DNA from: Pelagophyceae sp. CCMP2097
Lineage: Eukaryota > Sar > Pelagophyceae
DNA: 64,000 bases
Reading direction: 5' to 3'
Assembly: GCA_026770575.1 (NCBI GenBank)
Contig: MU657167.1
Location: 614,383 to 678,382, forward strand
Position numbers and translations under genes: made by a program. Each line of letters opens with the position of its first letter. The first letter of the stretch is position 1. Under the pieces are notes generated by a model, which had not been told where the DNA came from, did not search any database, and was given only the letters and a program-made list of their open reading frames with translations. Positions 40,245-50,011 of this stretch are shown here, one piece after another.

Positions 40245-42173
40245 ATGAAGAGATACACCCTCACGACGGCCTCGATCGCGCGCCGGGCCATGTCGACGAA
40301 GCCCGACGTGGACGCTTGGATCAACGCCTCGATCCGGGACGATGTGCGCGGCAGGTGCGTCGCCCCGCCTCGGCCGCCGGCATGTTTTCCGCCCCCGGCA
40401 GGCCCCCCTTTGATTCTTCGCCTTCGCGTCACAGGAGGGAAGGGCCGAAGACCGAGCTGAGCCAGGGCAACATCGACTCGATGCTCTCGTTCTCCGACTG
40501 GAGAGTCGAGATCAACGCGACAGGTGAATAAAAAAACACGGATGTGTCAGGCGTTCAAAGAAAATTCTTTGTTTTTGATCACCAGCCCCGCTCGCGCCGT
40601 GCTGCTCTGCCGAGGGGGGTGGGATGTACTCCCCGCGAGAGGTGGGATGTACTCCCTCTCGCGGGGCTGCCCCTCACCCCGCTGTTTCCGTGCCTGGCTG
40701 GCGAATTCATTCCACGCGCCTCGAAGCGTCACCGTCACGCGCGCAGGCCGCAACTCGTACTTCTGGCCGCCGACGGTCGTGGGGTACGAGACGCTGGTGC
40801 GGTCTTCGTGCACGTGCAGCGGCCTCTCGCCGGGCCGCGCGAACGTGCTGGTGACGATGGACGACCACATCAAGGAGGAGGCGGCGGCGGCGGACGACTA
40901 CTCTGCCGTTATGCATCAGATCCGCGCCGAGATCTGCCGCGTATTCGAGCTGCCGCCGGGCACGGGCGTGATCACGGCGCCGTCGGGCACGGACGCGGAG
41001 TACGCGGCTCTGACGCTGGTGCGCATGCTCCACCCCAAGTCGGAGCGGATACGCACGGTCATCACGTGCGTCAACGAGACGGGCAAGGGCTGCGTCGCCG
41101 CCGCCATGGGCAAGCCGCACTCGCCGGTGACGCCGCTGTCGGCGGCGCCCGCGGAGCCGGCGTGGACCTTTGACGACTTTCTCGAGTGCACGCAACTCCC
41201 CGCGCGCGACCGCGACGGCGTGAACGTCGACGCCATGGCGACGGTACACGAGCTGGCGGCGGCGTCGTCGGCGCCGCTCGTCGTGCACGTCGTGCACGGG
41301 TCCAAGTGCAACCGCGTCGAGCCGTGGCGCACGCTGGCCAGCGAGGCGCCCGACGCGTACATCCTCGTCGACGCGTGCCAGACGCGCATGCCCAACGCCG
41401 AGTTGGGCGACATGCTCCGCGGTGACGCCATGGTCATGATCACGGGCAGCAAGTTCTACCAGGGGCCGCCGTTTAGCGGCGCGCTGCTCGTGCCGCCATC
41501 CATGATGGCTATCGTCTCGCGCCTCTCCGAGGAGACGGTGCGCGAGTCCATGGCGCCGCTGCTGGGCAACTACTTTGTCGCCGACGACTTCCCCGCCGAG
41601 CTGCCGCACTGCCGCGCCGCGCTGCCCGCGACGGCCAACACAGGCTCCGCGCTGCGCTGGCTCTGCGCGCTCACCGAGGCGCGCGCCTACGCCGATTCGG
41701 CGGCGCCCGACGCGCGCGCGGCCCTCGTCGAGCGATGGCGGCTGCGCATGGTCGAGCTCTGCGCCGAGTTTGAGGGCATTTCCATGTTCGAAGCCTCTGA
41801 GTCCATCGTCAATCTCAAGCTCACCGTGCCGGGCGGCCGGTCGCTCAAGCCCGCCGAGCTGCGCAAGCTCTTCGAGTGGCTCACGACGGACATGGCCGGC
41901 GACGTCTCGGCGCTGCTCCCCGACGCCAAGCTCTCTGACGAGCGGCTCGCCGCGCTGCGAACGCCGTGCATGATCGGCCAGCCCGTCGACGTGTGCGCCG
42001 ACTTTGGCATCGTGCGTCTCGCCCTGGGCTCCGTGGACATCCGCCTCTGCGTGGCGCCTGGCGCGTCGACGGACGCGTTTGAGAAGCTCGTGATCACCGA
42101 CAAGACGATCATGACCAAGATCGACATCCTGACGAGGTACTTCGACCAGCTCGACGGCGCCAAGAAGGTCTAA
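40245..42173 (+). CDS. PLP-dependent enzyme, aminotransferase class V-like fold
   Basis: Exons 40245-40354, 40435-40523 and 40747-42173 join in phase to 541 residues. The long ORF reading upstream of 40747 is intron. The N terminus MKRYTLTTASIARRAMSTKP could be a mitochondrial presequence; an ATG at 40290 is the alternative. Then: DWRVEINATGRNSYFWPPTVVGYETLVRSSCTCSGLS, the PLP phosphate loop TAPSGTDAEYAAL, HVVHGSKCNRVEPW, the cofactor aspartate in YILVDACQTRMP, and the Schiff-base lysine in VMITGSKFYQGPPFSGALLVP. The C-terminal domain is complete (VRLALGSVDIRLCV). Substrate cannot be told; the SK-F-x-GPPFSG site and DACQ resemble cysteine-desulfurase/kynureninase relatives. Confidence 0.8.
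40631..40666. repeat. 11-bp stem hairpin inside an intron
   Basis: CCCCGCGAGAG (40631-40641), 14-nt loop GTGGGATGTACTCC, CTCTCGCGGGG (40656-40666). The loop sequence also occurs just upstream (about 40618-40631), giving a direct repeat. The structure lies within intron 2 of the PLP-enzyme gene, whose length (223 bp) is above average here. Confidence 0.8.
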
Positions 42174-42438
42174 GGCACCGGCGCGGGCCAGGCTGACACC
42201 GCCCGACAACCCCAATCAGGACTCGCTGCGCCGGATGTACTGCCGCGCCCCGACCCACTAGCCTGGTTATTTTGATCCTTGTACTGAACCGCGAATGAGT
42301 GCAATCTTCTCGCGAAAGGGCTCCCGTGGTCCGACTTCGATACGACGTGGTCCGTCCGACTTAGAAACAAGAGACAGTTTCCGGCAGGCCGGGCGCGGAC
42401 GGCCGGGTTGGCGGCAGTGTCTCCGCACGGGGACCGGT

Positions 42439-43140
42439 TCACTTCTGCATCAGGATGAGGACGCCCTGCTGGCCGAGGAGAAGCTCGCTCGAGAGCGAGG
42501 CGACCGCGATCCACACGATAGGCGAAATGTCGACGCCAAAGGCCTGCAATGGCGCAGGAATCAGTGCGAGGCGGTTCCGTATTTTCGCGCGAGGCGCGCC
42601 GTTCCGTTTTCGCGCGACTCACCGGCGGCACGACGGACCGGGTCGCGCCTACACGGTGGCAGCCATCAAGGACCGGGCCGACGGCGAAACGCTAGGGACG
42701 CCGCCGAGTGGTCCGAACGCAAGATGGGCTCCGTGGGCCAGGCGATGAGGTTAAAGGGCAGCTTGTTGATGTTGATCTCCGGGTACCACGAGAGTAGGAC
42801 GCGCCCCTAGGCGGACGCTCCGCGGGCGCCGGCGCCGGCGAAGGCGACTCACGAGCATGACGAACTGGATCCCGAAGAGCGCCGGGCCCAAAAACGTCGC
42901 GAGCGGCTCGACCCACTCCGGGCCCGCCGCAGACGCGCAGAGCGGCGCCGTCGCGGCGGCGACGCTCACCAGCGCCGCGCCGACGTTTCTTCGCGCCTTG
43001 ACGTCGCCGTCGGCGGCGCCGCGCGGGGCCGCCGCGCGGCTGGCGCCCCTCCGGAGCGCAGCCGTGCCGCCGGCCGCGGGCCGGATCTGGAAGCCGTGGG
43101 CCACGCCCAGGAGCAGCAGCACGACTCGGCTGAGAAGCAT
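42439..43140 (-). CDS. Plastid-targeted YggT/Ycf19-like membrane protein
   Basis: Exons 43140-42853, 42806-42719, 42648-42623 and 42543-42439 join in phase to 168 residues. The start MLLSRVVLLLLGVAHGF-QIRPAAGG is a bipartite heterokont plastid presequence: a signal peptide ending before Phe, then a basic transit peptide. A hydrophobic, Ala-rich stretch (VGAALVSVAAATAPLCASAAG) follows. The YggT domain reads FLGPALFGIQFVMLGRVLLSWYPEININKLPFNLIAWPTEPILRATRSVVPPAFGVDISPIVWIAVASL, matching ARILLSWFP and TEPLLRPVRRVIPP..GIDLSP. The third exon is only 26 nt. Plant relatives (CCB3/YLMG) act in thylakoid cytochrome b6 maturation or plastid organisation; the role here is inferred. Confidence 0.88.
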
Positions 43141-43286
43141 GTTTGTGTCACGGGCGGAGACAGCACTGCCGCGTCACGTGTCGCCAAAATAACATCGCTA
43201 AAGCTCAAGTAGCGCGACCGTGACGCATCTCGACGTCGCACTGCCCCTCGACGCCCTCGAGCGGCCCCACGATCGTGCGGTTGTGG

Positions 43287-44713
43287 TTAGTCTTCTTCTC
43301 GTCGGTCGAGTTTGGACTCAAAATTGGAGATCCACTCGGATCGGAACCACTCGAGGGGATTTGGCGCCTCTTGCGCGCTCAGCAACGGCGGGGCCTCCTC
43401 GCCGGTGCGGGCGCCGCCGGCTCCGGCGGCGGTCTCCGCAACCTCGTCGGGGTTGTCCCGTGGCCGCCAGAGGCGGTCGAGCCATCTCCGTGGCCATCGC
43501 CGGCGGTCGTCGCCGCCGAGGCTCTCGAGCTCATCGACGCGCCGCCGGAGCCGCGCGAGCTCGTCGTCGGCGTCGTCGGCCCAGGCGTCGGCGGCGTCGG
43601 GCTGGCGCGCCGTGTTGCGGTTCGCGTCTGCCGCTCTCGCGTCGAGCTCCTCGACGAGGCCGCGCACCATCGTCGTGAGGACCACGTCGACGTTGAACGC
43701 GCCGCCCGACGTGCGCCAGAGCTCCTGGATGATGCGCAGAACGAGCGTCGTCGCGCCGCAGAGGCCGCCGAAGAGCGCCCCTTGGACGTTAAAAATGGAC
43801 TCTGAAGCGCCGACGGCCGTGCCCGCGCCCAGGAGCGGGAACGCGGCCAGTTCCAATAAAGCGAGGATGTAGAGCAAAACGATGCCGAGCTGCGGGAACT
43901 TGCGCTGCATGGCGCCGAGGCGCTTGCCGCGCGCTTGGCGCAGGTCTCTTACAGTGTCGTAAATCACAGACGGCACGCCCACGCTGGTCAGGTACATGAT
44001 GGCCTCGAGCGGGTCCTGCGAGGGCGACCTGGAGATGAGCTCCGACGGCGGCACGTCGAGTCTGCGCAGGTCGTTTTTGATGTACGCCCTAAGCGCTCTC
44101 AAGGCGTCGACGTAAAACGGCCGCCCCGAGCAGATGAGTGCCAGCTGCTCCAGCAGCGACTTGGCCTCTGAGACTTCGGCGTACAGCGCAAAGTAGATCT
44201 CCTCCTGCTGCGAGTAGAGGCTCTGGTACGCATTTCCCGCCAAGATGGAGAAGAGGAGCGAGAGGACGGTGAGGAAGCTCGGAATAAATTGGATGTCGTC
44301 TGACGACAGAAATTGGATCGACGTGCTGTCCAAAAAGTGTTCGTTGATATAGGTGGCGCAGTTGTCAAAGTAGGACACGCCCGCAAACGCCGCCAGGGCC
44401 GCGGGGAGCACGACGCGGCCCACGGACACAAAGTTCTTCCGCGCGCCGAGGAACCACAGGCTCCGCCGCTGCGCCGCCTGCGCCGCCGCGCCGCGCGGCG
44501 CCTGCCAGCTCGCCAGCCGCCGCCGTCCAGACGGCGACGACCCCGCGCCCGGGCTCTGCGCCAGGCGCCGCGACGCGCCGCGCGACGCGGGGACCTAAGC
44601 GCCCCACGTCCAACCAACCGCAAAGCACCGGCCACCACCGGAGGACGCACCCGCCGGCCTGCGCGCGGCGCGAGAGCCGCCGCCGTCCAGGCCCCCAGGA
44701 CGACGCGCCACAT
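43287..44713 (-). CDS. DUF4239 membrane protein
   Basis: Exons 44713-44651 and 44594-43287 give 456 residues. A short hydrophobic start (MWRVVLGAWTAAALAPRAG) may be a signal peptide. A Ser/Ala/Arg linker follows, then membrane segments: VVLPAALAAFAGVSYF, IPSFLTVLSLLFSILAG, LGIVLLYILALLELAAFPLL and IFNVQGALFGGLCGATTLVL. The blocks AGNAYQSLYSQQEEIYFALYAEVSEAKSLLEQL and the pair of closing helices follow the DUF4239 (bestrophin-like) layout common in cyanobacteria and algae. The C terminus is a charged coiled coil ending in ESKLDRREED. Function unknown; a channel or plastid-envelope role is possible. Donor gtgcgt. Confidence 0.75.
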
Positions 44714-44823
44714 GGACAACGTAGCTACGACGCGGCGGCACAATCGGAAAATCGCTGAAAAACGTCAGAGCTCTCTCGAGCTCGAGCTGGCTCGCGGACG
44801 CACCAACGAGGGACGCGGCGAGC

Positions 44824-46450
44824 ATGATCTCGATCCTGCTGCTGCTCGCGCTCCACGTCAGCGCGTTTTCGCGTCCCGAGAAGTGCCTCCGTTGCGCGGC
44901 GGCATTGTATCAGGCTCGACGGGTCTCATCCGGCGCGTTAGGTTCCTTGGCCTCACCGCGACAACTGCGCTCCTGCGACCTTCAGCAGAAGATGAGCCGG
45001 AGGGGCGGCGCGTGAGTGGCGACGCCTTCAGACGGCGCTCTAGAGCGGTGGCAACATACGGCGCACCGGCGTAGGCGGCGGACGGTGACGTGCAGCGCGG
45101 CGCCGCCGCCGGCGCTGAGCGTCCAGGCGGCGGCCGTCGCCGCGGAGCCGCTGTCGAAACGACCGCCCATTTCCGTCGCCGCGCTGCTCCTCTCGTCTTT
45201 CCTGAACCTTCTCGGCTTCACCATGGCCGGGCCGTGCGTCTGCGTGCCTGGAACGGAGCGGCGTCGAGCGTTGTCGATGAGGACGTGGATGTAGGATCAC
45301 GCCCGCTCTGGCGACGCACTTTTCTCTACCGGCGGGCGCGCGCGTGGGCATGCTGACTTCGGCGTACCCGTGCGGCATGCTCTTGGGCCTCGTGATTTGG
45401 CCCTACTTATCAGATCGAGACTACATCGGCCGCAAGCGCGTCATCGTCGGCTCGCTAACCGGCGTCGGCACGGGCCTCGCTTTGCAGGCCGCGTCGCTCG
45501 CCGCGAACTGGCCCTTGTGGGCTTTTCTCGGCCTGCGAGTGCTCTCCGGCGCCGCCGCCGGCGCGAGCCCCGTGACAAAGGCGTACCTCGCCGACCTGGC
45601 GACGCCCGACGAGCTGCCGCAGTGGCTCGCCTACCGCGAGGCGACCTGCGCTTTAGCCTTTATCATCGGGCCTGCTCTTGGAGGGCTCGTCTTCTTCTCG
45701 TCCGCCTCTCTCGCCGCCGTCGTCGGCGTCACTGCCGCCGGTTCCCTCGGCGCCGCGGCCATCGTCGCCACCCTCGTCGAGAAGTCGCCGCTGCGCCGAG
45801 AGGCGCGGGTGCGGCCGACGCTCTACGCGGACGCCGGCGCATCTTGTCCTCTGGGCGCGCGCGTCACTGTCGCAGTGGCGACCATCGTCGCAGTGTCGGC
45901 GCTGGAGAACGCGGGTGCGTCGTCCTGGGACGCATTTGGCGCGTTGATGCTGCAACAGCGGTTCGGCCTGGACGCGCGGGGCGTCGGCCTCCTTTTCACA
46001 TCTTTAGCCGGCATTTCGCTGGCCACGTCCGCCTTTGGCTTCAACCTCGTCCGCCAATCCTTTGGCATCGTCGCCACCTCCGTCATCGGCCTCTTGCTCA
46101 TCGCCGCCGGCCTCGGGGGCATCGGCGCCTCTACGACCTCGCTGGGTGGGTTCTGCGCCGCAACCGCGCTGTACCAGCTCGGCAAGCCGCTCTACGCGCC
46201 CACCGTGCCGACGCTCCTTTTAAGCTGCGTGCCGCCGCACCGCCGCGGCCTCGCGCTCGGCGCAGAGGCCTTTGTCTCGACGCTGTCGCGCGCCATCGCG
46301 CCCGTCGTCCTCGGCGCCGTGATGCAGCGGTCCGGCTCCCAAAAGGCCCTCTCCCTCGCCGCGGGCCTCGTCGCCGCGGCAGCCGGCATCGCCGCAATCC
46401 GCGGCGTCCAGGTCGCGCAAAACAACCGAGCGATTCGATTGAACGAGTGA
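44824..46450 (+). CDS. Plastid-targeted major facilitator superfamily transporter
   Basis: Exons 44824-45011, 45075-45233 and 45295-46450 give 500 residues. The N terminus MISILLLLALHVSAF-SRPEKCLRC has the VSAF-type cleavage motif of heterokont plastid proteins. Twelve membrane segments begin at VAALLLSSFLNLLGFTMAGPITPALATHF. The MFS signature between TM2 and TM3 is present (YLSDRDYIGRKRVIVGS), as is LRVLSGAAAGASPVTKAYLADLATPDE after TM4. The second half ends with RGLALGAEAFVSTLSRAIAPVVLGAVM. It resembles drug/sugar-phosphate-like antiporters, substrate unknown. The start codon lies 110 bp from the divergent DUF4239 gene. Confidence 0.85.
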
Positions 46451-46846
46451 GCTCCCTTAATTCACGCTTTCAAAACCTTAACCGGCACAACTCGTGTCCG
46501 GAGAGGCTGCAACTCGGGGCTCGCAGACTCGAGGCGGTGGATATTCGCAGACTCGACGCGGTGGATAGTGCCAGGCCGCCTCTCAACGCTCACGTCACCG
46601 AAACGAAGGGGGTTCTCGGCAGTGAGCCTCGGCATCATCGGCGGATCTGAGCCTCGGCATCACCAGGACCAGGCCTGGATTACAAGTGACAACACGGGGC
46701 GCTTAGCCCTTAGCGCGGCGGGCCTCGGCGGTCAGCGTCAACACTGGCGAGGTGCGCGTCGAGCGTCTCTGCGACCATGCTCCGTAAAAGGTCGCAGATC
46801 TGTGAGTAGTACCTATGAGGCCCGGCGTGATCTTCGCCTCCCATGC
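46451..46846. other. Convergent intergenic region with tandem repeats
   Basis: No gene. Holds a 24-bp tandem pair at 46521-46568 (TCGCAGACTCGAGGCGGTGG + ATAT/ATAG, two mismatches) and a second pair built on TGAGCCTCGGCATCA near 46622 and 46648. Confidence 0.7.
46521..46568. repeat. 24-bp tandem repeat, two copies
   Basis: TCGCAGACTCGAGGCGGTGG then ATAT, followed by TCGCAGACTCGACGCGGTGG then ATAG. Confidence 0.8.
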
Positions 46847-47580
46847 TTACCCCAAGTCGCTCTGTCGTAACTTTCCCCGGTGTCCCCGTGCCGCGCGCCC
46901 GGCCGCATCGTTCGCGGGCGCGGCTGCTTGCGCCTCGTCGCCGTAGTACGGGTCCGGGACGTCGTGGCCGTCGAGCGACGCCGTGCGGAAGCGGCCGTCG
47001 GCGATTGCGGCGTCCACGGCGTCCTTGCCGACGACGGCGGAGACGTCTCGCACGTGCTGCTGCGCCATGTAAAAGACGTGCGCCGTCTCGACGTCGCGGC
47101 GCGTCAGCAGCGTGGACGCGTGGCCGTCGCTCCGCAGGCCGTACTGAGCCTCTAAAACCTTGGCGGCGCGCGCGTCCGCCGGCGACCTACGCGGGGCATC
47201 GCGTAGGGCCGAGATGGCGCTGCCCCCGGGCGCATCGCAGCCTCTGCGGCTCTGGCGTCTCTTCCTCGGCCCGACTGTCCGCGTCTACCTGTCCGCGTCT
47301 GCCTCGCCGGCGCCGCCGCCCCCCCCCCCCCAGGCACTCTTGCAGTGCACCATTGGATCAAGTGGTTTTCTTACCCCCAGGCACTGTAGTGGTCCGTTAG
47401 CCCCCGACTTTCAATCCGCAACGCGCGCCCCGAGTGCGCTTTCTGGGCGTGTGCCTTTGCGAACGCGGCCGCCATGGGCGACCTGCACGTGTTGGAAGTG
47501 CAGACGTAAACGATGCGCAGCGGCGAAGGTTCCGCGTCGCCCGCGCCGTAGGCGCGCGCCGCCGGATACGCCGCGGGCAT
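46847..47580 (-). CDS. Low-molecular-weight protein tyrosine phosphatase
   Basis: Cytosolic phosphatase of about 181 residues in two exons (47580-47375, 47186-46847). The catalytic loop is V-C-T-S-N-T-C-R-S-P-M-A, with the CX5R signature reading C-TSNTC-R, near the N terminus (residues 28-35). Next come RIESRGLTDHYSAWG, SPADARAAKVLEAQYGLRSDGHASTLL and DVETAHVFYMAQQHVRDV, the usual secondary structure. The general-acid aspartate lies in the C-terminal DVPDPYYG (family DPY). The C-terminal tail is Ala/Gly/basic. The intron has a gtaaga donor and contains a run of at least twelve C on the plus strand (about 47320-47333). Confidence 0.92.
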
Positions 47581-47826
47581 AGTCGGCACCGCACCGGAGT
47601 GCGCGACTCTGCACCTCGCGCACACCCTCGAGGCTCGGCGGAGGGTCCTGGTGAGTAGACCGAGTCCGCTCACGCCGCGGCGGCCGCGTCGCCGCGTTGT
47701 GCACGTGAAAACACTTTTAGCGAGCGAAGGCGCGCGGCGCGAGCGAGAGGGCGTGCGCGGCCACCCGCTGATGTGCAGATCCTCGAACGAGAGCCACACA
47801 GAGCCTCGTCGGGGCTGCGCGCTGCG

Positions 47827-48867
47827 CTCATGAGCGGGTTCCCGGCGGCGCCCGACGGAGCGGCGCCCGAAGCAGCGGCGCCCGAAGCAGCGGCCTGGGT
47901 GCCGGAGGACGGAGCCGTCGACTGGAAGGCGTTTCGCGCGCGCGGCCTCGCGGCTTTTAAGGACGCGCGGTACACCGAGGCGCTCGTCGCCTTTGGCGAA
48001 GCGCTGGCGGCGCTGTGCCCCGTCATCGACGGCGACGGCGACGCACTTGAAGGCGCCGGCTTGGCAGAGGTGCCAGCCTACGAGGCCTGGACGCTTCGAA
48101 GCGCCGCCGAGCTCTGCAGCTGCGCCGCCGCCGCCGCGCTGCGCCAGCGCGACCACCTCGCCGCCGCCGCGTGGGCCGGCCGGGCAAACGACGCGGCGCC
48201 GCTCTGGTCCAAGCCGCTGGTGCAGCTCGCAAAGGCGCGGTTTGGCTGCGGCCACTTTGACAAGGCGCTCAACGCCTGCGACATCGCGCTCCAACTGGAA
48301 AACGCGACGGACGCGGAGCGCGCCGACGTCGCGCGCCTGAGGCGCACAATCGAGAAGCGCGCCTACGGCGCCGTCGTCACCACTGCGGCGCCCGCGCCGC
48401 CGCGGGGGCCGCCGCGGCAAAGTGCGCCCTGCCGCCGACTCGCGCTCGACGCGGCGAAGGACGTGCTCGCCGAGATGGTTTCGCGGTGCTGCGAGGCCGA
48501 CGCGCTCGACCTCCTGCGCGCGACGCAGGGCGTCCACGCCGACCTCGAGCGGTGCGTGCCTTCCCTGCCTGAACCGCGCCCGCGCTCTTGCGCGTGTACG
48601 GGCGGGCGCAGGGCCATGGTCTCGCTGCAGTGCGACGTCCTCGTGGACTACGGCTACGCCCGGGGCGGCGAATCCGTGGCGGACTTTGGCGCCGAGTGCC
48701 GGCGCCTCTTTTCCGCGCACCAGGACCGCGAACTGTACGACCTCGTAGACGAGCTACGGTGCGTTCCTGAACCCACCGCGCGGTGTGCACAACGTCCGCG
48801 CAGGCGCGTCGCGCTGCCGTTCGCCGACGCCCCGAGCGCAGACGCGGCACCAAGAAGCGCAGCCTAA
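47827..48867 (+). CDS. TPR-repeat protein
   Basis: From the ATG at 47827. The N terminus has GAAPEAAAPEAAAW repeats. A three-TPR fold follows (about residues 35-165): WKAFRARGLAAFKDARYTEALVAFGEALAAL, AYEAWTLRSAAELCSCAAAAALRQRDHLAAAAWAGRANDAAPLWSKPLVQLAKARFGCGHFDKALNACDIALQL. The same frame stays open across two likely introns (donors near 48554 and 48759, both gtgcg), so the C terminus has alternative readings; spliced, it includes DLERAMVSLQCDVLVDYGY. It resembles Hsp90-binding cochaperones in TPR layout, but no carboxylate-clamp claim is made. Its TAA stop (48865-48867) is the left target-site copy of the adjacent mobile element. Confidence 0.72.
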   Translation, partial: LMSGFPAAPDGAAPEAAAPEAAAWVPEDGAVDWKAFRARGLAAFKDARYTEALVAFGEALAALCPVIDGDGDALEGAGLAEVPAYEAWTLRSAAELCSCAAAAALRQRDHLAAAAWAGRANDAAPLWSKPLVQLAKARFGCGHFDKALNACDIALQLENATDAERADVARLRRTIEKRAYGAVVTTAAPAPPRGPPRQSAPCRRLALDAAKDVLAEMVSRCCEADALDLLRATQGVHADLERCVPSLPEPRPRSCACTGGRRAMVSLQCDVLVDYGYARGGESVADFGAECRRLFSAHQDRELYDLVDELRCVPEPTARCAQRPRRRVALPFADAPSADAAPRSAA

Positions 48868-48891
48868 AGCTGAAAGTTATCTAAATTTTAA
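48868..48891 (+). repeat. Left terminal inverted repeat
   Basis: 24 bp, starts AGCTGAAAG; identical to the reverse complement of 49863-49886. Directly follows the TPR-gene stop codon. Confidence 0.85.
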
Positions 48892-48930
48892 TGAGCTGGG
48901 TTTAAAACTCAGTTTTAAAGCGCAAAAATC

Positions 48931-48950
48931 GAAAGTTATCTAAATTTTAA
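48931..48950 (+). repeat. Subterminal copy of the TIR
   Basis: GAAAGTTATCTAAATTTTAA repeats bases 5-24 of the left TIR, 59 bp inside the element; a typical transposase-binding arrangement. Confidence 0.8.
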
Positions 48951-49090
48951 CTTTTAAAAGACACAAAAGATGTCAGCTGCTTAAAGGCGATTTTCTCGAA
49001 GTCTATTTTCAGGATGCCGAAGTGACATTATCGCGGCTGACTGGCCTCTCGTGGGGAACGCCCTCCGGCGGCTCCACGGCGGCGACTGGG

Positions 49091-49828
49091 NNNNNNNNNN
49101 NNNNNNNNNNNNNNNNNNNNNNNNNNNNNNNNNNNNNNNNNNNNNNNNNNNNNNNNNNNNNNNNNNNNNNNNNNNNNNNNNNNNNNNNNNNNNNNNNNNN
49201 NNNNNNNNNNNNNNNNNNNNNNNNNNNNNNNNNNNNNNNNNNNNNNNNNNNNNNNNNNNNNNNNNNNNNNNNNNNNNNNNNNNNNNNNNNNNNNNNNNNN
49301 NNNNNNNNNNNNNNNNNNNNNNNNNNNNNNNNNNNNNNNNNNNNNNNNNNNNNNNNNNNNNNNNNNNNNNNNNNNNNNNNNNNNNNNNNNNNNNNNNNNN
49401 NNNNNNNNNNNNNNNNNNNNNNNNNNNNNNNNNNNNNNNNNNNNNNNNNNNNNNNNNNNNNNNNNNNNNNNNNNNNNNNNNNNNNNNNNNNNNNNNNNNN
49501 NNNNNNNNNNNNNNNNNNNNNNNNNNNNNNNNNNNNNNNNNNNNNNNNNNNNNNNNNNNNNNNNNNNNNNNNNNNNNNNNNNNNNNNNNNNNNNNNNNNN
49601 NNNNNNNNNNNNNNNNNNNNNNNNNNNNNNNNNNNNNNNNNNNNNNNNNNNNNNNNNNNNNNNNNNNNNNNNNNNNNNNNNNNNNNNNNNNNNNNNNNNN
49701 NNNNNNNNNNNNNNNNNNNNNNNNNNNNNNNNNNNNNNNNNNNNNNNNNNNNNNNNNNNNNNNNNNNNNNNNNNNNNNNNNNNNNNNNNNNNNNNNNNNN
49801 NNNNNNNNNNNNNNNNNNNNNNNNNNNN
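49091..49828. other. Assembly gap (N)
   Basis: 738 undetermined bases. It lies wholly inside the TIR-bounded element, so the gap probably reflects repeat collapse. Size may be an estimate. Confidence 0.99.
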
Positions 49829-49862
49829 CCTCTATTTCCAGTTTTAAAGGCCACTTAAAGCG

Positions 49863-49886
49863 TTAAAATTTAGATAACTTTCAGCT
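49863..49886 (-). repeat. Right terminal inverted repeat
   Basis: Ends CTTTCAGCT, followed by TAA at 49887-49889; mirror image of the left TIR. Confidence 0.85.
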
Positions 49887-50011
49887 TAAGCGATTTGTTC
49901 GGGAGTTTCAAAGTTAGTTTTGTCTGTGGGGATTTGTTCGGGGTTCCACGACGTTTCACCACGACTTCGAAGAGGGTCGGTTGCGACTCCGGCGCCGCAC
50001 CCGACGCGGCG

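Larger units (their letters stand above)
48868..49886. mobile_element. TIR-bounded DNA element (PIF/Harbin­ger-like target site), interior mostly gap
   Basis: Left end 48868-48891 and right end 49863-49886 are perfect 24-bp inverted repeats, AGCTGAAAGTTATCTAAA followed by TTTTAA with one base trimmed here for length. Both ends are bordered by TAA (48865-48867, 49887-49889), a 3-bp duplication as made by PIF/Harbinger elements (TWA). A further direct copy of the terminal sequence, GAAAGTTATCTAAATTTTAA, lies at 48931-48950. Known sequence is AT-rich and unlike the surroundings. An N-run fills 49091-49828, so no transposase can be seen; true length is unknown. Confidence 0.72.

Noticed and set aside
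40524..40746. In-frame upstream extension of the PLP-enzyme ORF
   Set aside because: This is intron 2. Splicing 40523 to 40747 gives NATGRNSYFW in phase, with consensus ends, and the stretch has the hairpin repeat.
49009..49866. ORFs running through the N gap on both strands
   Set aside because: They exist only because N codons are not read as stops.
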